The notes under the pieces are model-generated. The model worked only from the letters and a program-made list of their open reading frames with translations. It searched no databases and had not been told where the DNA came from. A program made the translations under genes and the position numbers. From Nitrospinaceae bacterium (GTDB taxonomy: Bacteria > Nitrospinota > Nitrospinia > Nitrospinales > VA-1), in NCBI GenBank assembly GCA_012961055.1, contig DUAA01000105.1, positions 1-5,520 of the forward strand: a stretch of DNA of 5,520 nt, read 5' to 3'. How positions within the stretch are numbered: the stretch's first letter is position 1; each line of letters begins with the position of its first letter. Shown piece after piece: positions 1-5,520 of the stretch.

Positions 1-1797
1 AAAGAAGTGCGCGGCTTTCGCGTTTTAATTGGCGGTGGCTTAGGCTCATTTCCACATGCGGCAAAACATTTGATGGATTTCATCCCAGCAGAAAACCTAT
101 TACAAATGTGTGAAGCAATTGTCTCGGTATTTGATAAGTATGGGGACAAAAGAAATCGTAATAAAGCCAGGCTGAAGTTTGTTGTCGATAAGTTGGGTAT
201 GGATAAAATCAAGGAACTGTATGAAGAAGAATATGTGGCGCTGAATTCCAAGACCTATCCTGCTATTGAACTGCCTGAAGATGCTATTCCTGAAATTGGC
301 AAATATCAGCCAAATACCCAGTGTGACTCCGACCCCGAGTTTATACTCTGGAAAGGCCGGAACATTGAAGTACAAAAACAAGAAGGATTTCATAACATCC
401 AGATTAAATTGATTCTGGGTGACTTTGACGTTTCACAAGCCAAAACTCTGGCGACGATTGCCGAAAAATTTGCCGGGAATACCATCGTCTGCACCGTCAA
501 CCAAAATGTGATGATTCCCTGGGTGAAAGACGATGCTTTTGGTGCTGTGTATTCCGAACTGAAAAAAATTGGGTTACATAAAGCCGGGACCGAAGAAATT
601 CGCGATATCACTTGTTGTCCAGGTTCGGAGACTTGCAATCTTGGTATCACGGCATCCCGTGGGCTGGTGGAGGAGTTGAATACCCAAATGGAAAGTGGAT
701 TTGAAACCTCGAAGGATCTTGACCATGTTACCGTCAAGGCCAGTGGTTGCCCAAATTCCTGTGGACAACATCATATTGCCTCAATTGGTTTTCATGGCGG
801 CGCTAAAAAGCTGAACGGAATTCTAACCCCGCATTATGAAGTTTTATTAGGTGGAAGAGTTTCAGAAGATAAGGTGGTGTTTGGAACATCGGTCATAAAA
901 ATCCCTGCTAAAAACGCACCGATGGCAATGAAAATTTCTCTTGAGAATTATAAAGTTGGAAAAGAAAATGGTGAAACGTTTGGAGAGTATTTTGACCGAA
1001 AGGGTAAAATTTATTTCCGTGATTTGCTGAACCCGCTTAAAACGCTTCCGGAAATTGAGGCATCTCCTGAATCTTATATAGACTACGGATCAACGGATAA
1101 ATTCAGCCTAGAAGACCGCGGCCAGGGAGAATGTGCCGGTGCTGTCACCGACATGATCACCGATCGGATTTCTGAAGCAGAACGAGCACACTTCCAAGGC
1201 AAACTTAGTCTGGAGAAAAAAGAATTCAAGAAAACTTGCGAACACGCAAAGCATTCCGTCATTGCTTCTGCAAGAGCTCTACTAGTTACAGAAGGTATGG
1301 ACTTCAACGATGATTGGGAGTGTTTGAAAAAGTTCCAATCATTAGTGATCGACATGGAAATTGTATCAGCAAAATTTGCTAAACTCATCGACAGCTTCGA
1401 AGCAAATTCAGATGCCAATGATGATAAAACTGCGCAGTGGTGGTTGAGTAATGCCGGTGAACTGATGGAAGAAAGCAAAAAAATACAAAACACAATGCAG
1501 TCGGAAAAAACTTTACGGATGCGTGTTGGCGGAGACGACTCCAAAAGAAAGACCTCAGGGAAAAAACCTGACGGCGGCAAACAAAGCATTGACCTTCTCG
1601 GGGTCAAATGCCCATTCAATTACGTTAAAACAAAAATTAAGCTAGAGACCATGGCCCCAGGCAGCATACTTGAAGTATTGCTGGATGCAGGAGAACCCTC
1701 TGAAAATGTTCCACGAAGTATTAAGAATGATGGGCACCAGGTTATTTCCCTGACAGAAGAAAACGGTCATTATAAATTGACCATAGCAAAGGCATAA
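1..1797 (+). CDS. Siroheme nitrite/sulfite reductase with C-terminal HEPN-like and TusA domains (5' partial)
   Basis: The reading frame is open from base 1, so the gene starts upstream of the window. The GTG at 7 is an internal Val codon, used here only as residue 1 for numbering. Family knowledge: these enzymes reduce sulfite to sulfide or nitrite to ammonia by six electrons in the cytoplasm, using siroheme coupled to a [4Fe-4S] cluster. What is seen: a GGGLG motif (about residues 9-13) ending the first half-repeat; a second ferredoxin-like half-domain (about 125-190); the paired cluster motifs C204-x5-C210 and C248-x3-C252 within GCPNSCGQHH; an alpha-helical stretch (about 365-505) after FSLEDRGQGECAG, resembling HEPN domains; a charged linker (about 506-526); and a TusA-like domain (about 527-596) with its Cys-Pro motif at C535-P536. 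Roughly the first 200 residues, including the family's substrate-binding Arg/Lys residues, lie off the window, so sulfite and nitrite cannot be separated directly. The TusA tail favours a sulfur role. The stop lies 6 bases before yicC. Confidence 0.88.
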   Translation, partial: KEVRGFRVLIGGGLGSFPHAAKHLMDFIPAENLLQMCEAIVSVFDKYGDKRNRNKARLKFVVDKLGMDKIKELYEEEYVALNSKTYPAIELPEDAIPEIGKYQPNTQCDSDPEFILWKGRNIEVQKQEGFHNIQIKLILGDFDVSQAKTLATIAEKFAGNTIVCTVNQNVMIPWVKDDAFGAVYSELKKIGLHKAGTEEIRDITCCPGSETCNLGITASRGLVEELNTQMESGFETSKDLDHVTVKASGCPNSCGQHHIASIGFHGGAKKLNGILTPHYEVLLGGRVSEDKVVFGTSVIKIPAKNAPMAMKISLENYKVGKENGETFGEYFDRKGKIYFRDLLNPLKTLPEIEASPESYIDYGSTDKFSLEDRGQGECAGAVTDMITDRISEAERAHFQGKLSLEKKEFKKTCEHAKHSVIASARALLVTEGMDFNDDWECLKKFQSLVIDMEIVSAKFAKLIDSFEANSDANDDKTAQWWLSNAGELMEESKKIQNTMQSEKTLRMRVGGDDSKRKTSGKKPDGGKQSIDLLGVKCPFNYVKTKIKLETMAPGSILEVLLDAGEPSENVPRSIKNDGHQVISLTEENGHYKLTIAKA

Positions 1798-1803
1798 GAA
1801 TTA

Positions 1804-2685
1804 ATGCTAATTAGCATGACCGGATTTGGCCGGGCGGAATCCCAGGAGGGGGAGTACTCTTATAAAGCAGAAGTCCGTTCAGTCAACAACCGTTTCATTG
1901 AAGTCACTACCCGCCTTCCAAAGTCCTTTGCTAATTTGGAGCACCCTTTAAAAAAACTGGTCAAGTCAAAGTGCGCAAGAGGCTCTATTAATATCACTAT
2001 TACCCTAGATAATAGCAATGATGGTACTGGTGAATGGGAAATCAAATCCAACCTTCACCTTGCCACTCAATATGTCAATGCCCTTAAAGAAATTCAAAAT
2101 TCTCTAGAACTCGATGGTAAAATAAATATTAATTCGGTGATCGGCCTTCGAGACATCATAAAAGTAGAACCCGCTTCCGTAGACCCGGCTAAAGAAAGTC
2201 TGCTTTTGGACATTGCAGAGTCAGCTCTGACTGCCCTCAATAAAATGCGCATAGAAGAAGGAGAGCATTTGCAAAGAGACCTTTCAGGACGCATTGACAC
2301 AATCGAGAAACACGCTGCACAGATAAAAAAGCGCCAACCAGAAGTTATTCAGGATTATAAAACCCGGCTCAGAGAGAAAGTCAAATTGCTCAATGACGGC
2401 ATTGGTATTGACAAAGATCGTCTGGCTCAGGAAACCGCTATCCTTGCTGACCGCTGCGACATCACAGAAGAAATCATACGACTCAGTAGTCACCTTAATC
2501 AATTTAGAAAATTGTTTGACTCAACCGAACCTGCCGGCAGGAAGTTGGAATTTATCACTCAGGAGATCAACCGCGAAGTCAACACCATGGGTTCAAAATC
2601 CAGTGACACTGAGATGTCTAATCTAGTCATAGAAATCAAAAGTACACTTGAAAAAATAAGGGAACAGTTGCAAAATATCGAATGA
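1804..2685 (+). CDS. yicC: YicC family endoribonuclease
   Basis: This is a 293-residue protein, the usual full length for the family. The N-terminal domain opens with MTGFGRA (residues 5-11) and contains EVRSVNNRF (23-31). The centre has a helical region with the EEGEHL motif (151-156). The C-terminal DUF1732-type domain carries RLAQE...ADRCDITEEI (206-224) and the signature from GRKLEF through EINREVNTMGSKS (245-266). Family knowledge: YicC proteins are metal-dependent endoribonucleases; the E. coli member has been linked to small-RNA turnover. The cytoplasmic substrate in this organism is unknown. The ATG at 1804 is chosen because AAAGG (1788-1792) lies 11 bases upstream. An in-frame ATG at 1816 begins exactly at MTGFGRA and is possible, but many homologues carry a few residues before that motif. 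The gene sits 6 bases after the reductase stop, which implies cotranscription, and precedes gmk, its common bacterial neighbour. Confidence 0.95.
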   Translation: MLISMTGFGRAESQEGEYSYKAEVRSVNNRFIEVTTRLPKSFANLEHPLKKLVKSKCARGSINITITLDNSNDGTGEWEIKSNLHLATQYVNALKEIQNSLELDGKININSVIGLRDIIKVEPASVDPAKESLLLDIAESALTALNKMRIEEGEHLQRDLSGRIDTIEKHAAQIKKRQPEVIQDYKTRLREKVKLLNDGIGIDKDRLAQETAILADRCDITEEIIRLSSHLNQFRKLFDSTEPAGRKLEFITQEINREVNTMGSKSSDTEMSNLVIEIKSTLEKIREQLQNIE

Positions 2686-2731
2686 GTATTTTTTCTGGTT
2701 TTTTTAATATAAACTTTTGAAATCCTTACTT

Positions 2732-3355
2732 ATGAGCAAAGAAGTTTCCCTGATACTCTCAGCGCCTTCCGGAACAGGAAAAACCACCATCTGCAAAGTC
2801 CTACGTGGATATTTACCTGATTTAAAGTTCGCAGTTTCTCATACTACTCGAGATATGCGTAAAGGAGAAGTCGAAGGTGTCGATTACTTCTTTGTCTCCC
2901 AAAATGATTTCGAAGCTAAAATTAATAATAAAGAATTACTTGAATGGGCTAAAGTTCACGATCATTTTTATGGCACCTCCTTCCAATCTGCAGAAAACCC
3001 TCTGAATAACGGGTACGACACACTTTTGGAGTTGGATATTCAAGGTGTCAAGGCTTTACGAGATATGGAGTATCCCGGAATTTATATTCTCATTTTTCCC
3101 CCTTCTATTAAAGAGCTGGAGTCGCGACTTAGAAAAAGAGGTACGGATACAGAAGAGCATATCCAACTACGTATTAACACAGGGAAAAAAGAAATTAAAA
3201 AATATAAAATGTACGATTACGTCCTCACTAACTACGTAGTTGAAGACACGGTGAATTTTATCCTCGCTATCCTGCAGGCGGAAAAATCCAGAGCCCATTT
3301 ATACACCCCAACATCAAATGATATTAAAGACTTATTACAAAATGGAGTTGATTGA
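2732..3355 (+). CDS. gmk: Guanylate kinase
   Basis: The enzyme phosphorylates GMP (or dGMP) to GDP (dGDP) with ATP in the cytoplasm, a step needed for GTP and nucleic-acid synthesis and for recycling (p)ppGpp precursors. From the ATG at 2732 the protein has 207 residues, typical of bacterial Gmk. Seen in order: P-loop APSGTGKTT (11-19); GMP-binding SHTTRDMRKGE (36-46) with R40 and R43, then Y52 in GVDYFFV; EW at 71-72; FYGT (79-82); LELDIQG (99-105) with D102; lid-region arginines in SRLRKRGTD (131-139); and YDYVLTN (161-167). An in-frame TTG at 2717 would add five residues (MKSLL). ATG 2732 is preferred because it puts MSKEV directly before the P-loop strand as in homologues. Neither start has a clear Shine-Dalgarno sequence. 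The stop overlaps a TTG in the hisC frame, and hisC's ATG begins two bases later, so translational coupling is likely. Confidence 0.96.
   Translation: MSKEVSLILSAPSGTGKTTICKVLRGYLPDLKFAVSHTTRDMRKGEVEGVDYFFVSQNDFEAKINNKELLEWAKVHDHFYGTSFQSAENPLNNGYDTLLELDIQGVKALRDMEYPGIYILIFPPSIKELESRLRKRGTDTEEHIQLRINTGKKEIKKYKMYDYVLTNYVVEDTVNFILAILQAEKSRAHLYTPTSNDIKDLLQNGVD
3344..3347 (+). promoter_or_regulatory. Shine-Dalgarno sequence for hisC
   Basis: GGAG lies 10 bases before the ATG at 3358, inside the last codons of gmk. It supports ATG 3358 as the hisC start over the in-frame TTG at 3352, which would leave too short a spacing. Confidence 0.6.
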
Positions 3356-3357
3356 CA

Positions 3358-4428
3358 ATGTCCCGCATTAATCTCATGGGGCTGGTCCGAGATACGATCA
3401 AAGGGCTCAAGGCCTATCATGTAGAAAACCTGGGCGAAGGCACCAAGTTACACGCCAACGAAAACCCTTATTCGCCATCACCCGAGCTGTTAAATGAAAT
3501 ATTTAGCCGGCTGGACATATTAGAACTCAATCGTTACCCCGACCCTGATTGCAAAAACCTGAGGAAGGCCATTTCATTCAAAACGAGCGCTCCCATTGAG
3601 CAAATCATAGTAGGAAACGGCTCAGACGAATTGATTCAATATTTGATGCAGGTACTGTGTAATGAAGGCGATACCATTGCCTTCCCAGATCCTACATTTG
3701 CCATGTATGGTATCACAGCCCAGTGTCTAGGGTTGAACCCAATAAGCTTACCATTAAATGACAATTGGGGTTTTGAGGCCCAACCAGCATTAGAAATTCT
3801 TGCCCAGCATAAAGCCCGAATAGTTTTCATCAGCTACCCTAACAATCCAACGGGCAATTGCTTTTCTGAACGAGAGATTCAAAAAGTCATAGAACAGTTC
3901 AAAGGCATCGTAGTTCTCGATGAAGCCTATCAGGATTTTTCAGGAAAAACTTTTATCGAACAAATGAAAAAACATAATAACCTAGTTATTTTTAGGAGCT
4001 TGTCAAAAATTGGTCTGGCAGGACTCCGTGTAGGTTATGGAATATTTCCCGTTGAACTTGTAGAGCAAATTAATAAGGTCCGTTTGCCTTATAACTCTAA
4101 CTCTGTATCCCAATTGGTCGCCACTGGGCTTCTCAATAATTTCACAGTAGTACAAAACCAAATCCGTTCAATCCTTGATGAACGGGATCGACTGATGGAT
4201 GAGTTATCAAAATTTTCCTCCATTGTTGCATATCCCTCGAATTCTAATTTCATCTTGTTTAAGGCTTGTAAAGGTGGAGAAAATATTTTTAATAGCCTTA
4301 AGGAAAATGGAATCCTGTTACGAAACCTGGGTTCTCACCCTAGATTAAAGGACTGTCTACGCATTACTGTAGGAACAAAACAGGAAAACGACCAGTTTCT
4401 GAACCGGTTACGAAAAGTCACCTCATAA
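3358..4428 (+). CDS. hisC: Histidinol-phosphate aminotransferase
   Basis: This is a PLP-dependent class I/II aminotransferase that converts imidazole-acetol phosphate and glutamate to histidinol phosphate in histidine synthesis. At 356 residues it is of normal HisC length. Visible motifs: LHANENP (31-37); RYPDP (59-63) with the conserved Tyr60; GNGSDE (86-91), contacting the cofactor phosphate; SYPNNPTG (159-166) with N163; DEAY (188-191) with D188 and Y191 for the PLP ring; SLSKIGLAGLRVGY (214-227) with Schiff-base K217 and R224; and LRITVGT (334-340) with substrate-carboxylate R335. All core catalytic residues are present. The start at ATG 3358 gives a two-base gap to gmk and has a GGAG site at 3344-3347. 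No other his gene is in the window, so hisC is separated from any his operon unless one lies nearby outside. Some HisC-like enzymes act on aromatic amino acids or threonine phosphate; the motifs favour HisC but do not exclude broad specificity. Confidence 0.92.
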   Translation: MSRINLMGLVRDTIKGLKAYHVENLGEGTKLHANENPYSPSPELLNEIFSRLDILELNRYPDPDCKNLRKAISFKTSAPIEQIIVGNGSDELIQYLMQVLCNEGDTIAFPDPTFAMYGITAQCLGLNPISLPLNDNWGFEAQPALEILAQHKARIVFISYPNNPTGNCFSEREIQKVIEQFKGIVVLDEAYQDFSGKTFIEQMKKHNNLVIFRSLSKIGLAGLRVGYGIFPVELVEQINKVRLPYNSNSVSQLVATGLLNNFTVVQNQIRSILDERDRLMDELSKFSSIVAYPSNSNFILFKACKGGENIFNSLKENGILLRNLGSHPRLKDCLRITVGTKQENDQFLNRLRKVTS

Positions 4429-4431
4429 ACT

Positions 4432-4435
4432 GGAG
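4432..4435 (+). promoter_or_regulatory. Shine-Dalgarno sequence for mltG
   Basis: GGAG sits in the 18-base gap between the hisC stop and the mltG ATG, 11 bases before the start codon. It supports ATG 4447, which is also the only start that keeps the basic residues before the membrane helix. Confidence 0.55.
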
Positions 4436-4446
4436 TTTAGAACCCT

Positions 4447-5472
4447 ATGAAGCGCTGGATCAAAAGAATTCTTCTCAATAGCTTCTGGGGATTTTTGGCG
4501 GCTATCTGGATTGTAATAGGTCTTTTCTACTATCAAGGTTTCCGACCAGCCGGAGACAATACACAAGCTCAAACGTTTGAAGTTCTTCCTGGAATGACTC
4601 TGAAGCAAGTGGCTAAGAAACTTCAACAACAGGGACTTATCAGAAATTCCGACGCTTTTCAAGCCATCGCCTACATTCAAAAAAAACAGAAGCAGATCAT
4701 GACCGGGGAGTTTAGTCTATCACCCTCCATGTTACCCCCAGCAATACTGAGTCTAATCACCTCTGGAAAAACGGTTCTGCATCCAATTACCATTCCAGAA
4801 GGCTATCGAACATCAGAAATTGCCGCGCTTCTTCACTCTCAAGGTTTAGTAGACCGGGAAAATTTTATCAACGAAACGCGTAATGGGAGCTTAATCCAAT
4901 CGCTTGGGATCACCGCCACCAACCTGGAAGGTTATTTGTTCCCAGAAACCTACCACTTCAGTAAGTACACGCTAGAAAAAATGATTGTCAAAAAGATGGT
5001 TACTACTTTCAAGGAACAGGTATTCACGCCTCAAACATTAAAGAATGTGAAAGAAAGCTCTCTTTCCTTGCATGAAATTATTACTCTCGCTTCCCTGATA
5101 GAAAAAGAAACCAGTTTGGACTCTGAACGGAAATTAATATCATCCGTATTTCATAACCGGTTGAGAAAAAATATGCGCCTACAAACGGATCCAACCGTGA
5201 TTTATGCATTGAAGAATTTTGACGGTAATATTCGCAAACGCGACTTAAAAATAGACTCTCCTTACAATACATATAAGTATAAAGGATTGCCACCTGGTCC
5301 TATTGCAAACCCTGGTATCAAGTCTATCGCGGCAGCTATGTCCCCTAAACCATCTAATTATCTATATTTTGTTTCTCGGCAAGATGGCAGCCATCAATTT
5401 TCATCCACTTTAGTTGAACATAACCTCGCTGTTCAAAAATATCAGTTGAGAAGGGTGCGTTCACGCAGATAG
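4447..5472 (+). CDS. mltG: Endolytic murein transglycosylase MltG (YceG-like)
   Basis: MltG cleaves nascent glycan strands in the periplasm or outer face of the inner membrane and is thought to terminate peptidoglycan chain growth. The protein has 341 residues, close to the E. coli length. Seen in order: a short basic N-terminus (MKRWIKR); one transmembrane segment (about 8-28) that anchors the rest outside; a LysM-like module (about 43-115, from TFEVLPGMTLKQVA); IPEGYR (116-121); LEGYLFPETYHF (160-171); the catalytic motif ASLIEKET (215-222), with E219 matching the catalytic Glu of E. coli MltG; VFHNRL (234-239); LQTDPTVIYAL (245-255); and SPYNTYKYKGLPPGPIANPG (271-290). The C-terminus ends in an Arg-rich tail (RRVRSRR). 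It is the last gene seen in the unit. The usual neighbours in other bacteria, such as tmk or ruvX, are not in the window. No disruption is visible. Confidence 0.95.
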   Translation: MKRWIKRILLNSFWGFLAAIWIVIGLFYYQGFRPAGDNTQAQTFEVLPGMTLKQVAKKLQQQGLIRNSDAFQAIAYIQKKQKQIMTGEFSLSPSMLPPAILSLITSGKTVLHPITIPEGYRTSEIAALLHSQGLVDRENFINETRNGSLIQSLGITATNLEGYLFPETYHFSKYTLEKMIVKKMVTTFKEQVFTPQTLKNVKESSLSLHEIITLASLIEKETSLDSERKLISSVFHNRLRKNMRLQTDPTVIYALKNFDGNIRKRDLKIDSPYNTYKYKGLPPGPIANPGIKSIAAAMSPKPSNYLYFVSRQDGSHQFSSTLVEHNLAVQKYQLRRVRSRR

Positions 5473-5520
5473 CATTTATACTCTCAAGGTTAGTTGTCCC
5501 AGTTCAGGTTTTTATTAAGA

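Noticed and set aside
7..9. GTG at 7 as the true reductase start
   Set aside because: The frame is open upstream to base 1, and the residues after it match the middle of the family, so the gene must begin before the window.
1083..1619. Minus-strand open frame of 178 codons opposite the reductase
   Set aside because: It lies wholly antisense to the well-supported reductase, and its translation is Ser/Leu-rich with no recognisable motif, as expected of a shadow frame.
2686..2716. Intrinsic terminator or sigma-70 promoter between yicC and gmk
   Set aside because: The T runs lack a preceding hairpin, and the TATAAA at 2708-2713 has no acceptable -35 element at 16-18 bases, so neither can be annotated.
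4423..4680. Minus-strand open frame of 85 codons across the hisC-mltG junction
   Set aside because: It overlaps the mltG N-terminus, which has a clear start, ribosome site and membrane segment, and shows no family resemblance.
5473..5520. Possible end of a convergent minus-strand gene (stop at 5490-5492, reading LNKNLNWDN before it)
   Set aside because: Only nine codons are visible and nothing identifies a family. The frame is open to the window edge, but that is expected by chance over this length.
5473..5520. Intrinsic terminator after mltG
   Set aside because: There is a short T run near 5509-5513, but I could not pair a convincing GC-rich stem before it.

Overview
The window is a compact, single-direction block of five plus-strand genes with almost no intergenic space. 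The order is siroheme nitrite/sulfite reductase (cut by the left edge), yicC, gmk, hisC, mltG. AT content is moderately high throughout, and codon use looks similar across the genes. I see no mobile element, CRISPR array, tRNA, rRNA or convincing terminator. A membrane-anchored MltG murein transglycosylase together with a bacterial yicC-gmk pair indicates a peptidoglycan-bearing bacterium. The reductase architecture and YicC type would suit a Gram-negative lineage such as Nitrospinota or a deltaproteobacterial relative, but that placement is a guess from general resemblance and was not tested.

Layout. Bases 1-1797 hold the C-terminal part of a siroheme/[4Fe-4S] reductase. It is followed in the same polypeptide by a helical HEPN-like domain and a TusA-type sulfur-carrier domain. 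Six bases later yicC (1804-2685) encodes a YicC-family endoribonuclease. A 46-base T-rich gap leads to gmk (guanylate kinase, preferred start 2732, end 3355). hisC (histidinol-phosphate aminotransferase, 3358-4428) starts two bases after the gmk stop. mltG (endolytic murein transglycosylase, 4447-5472) follows after 18 bases. The last 48 bases contain no gene I can support.

Working together. The tight spacing suggests one or two cotranscribed units, with the T-rich yicC-gmk gap the only plausible internal break. The functions are mixed housekeeping: sulfur or nitrogen assimilation, RNA turnover, GMP to GDP phosphorylation, histidine synthesis and cell-wall chain release. Only yicC-gmk is a classic conserved pair; the others look like lineage-specific neighbours.

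The most interesting item is the reductase-HEPN-TusA fusion, which physically joins a sulfide-producing (or ammonia-producing) catalytic core to a sulfur-carrier domain. I found no evidence of a defence or otherwise wholly new system here.
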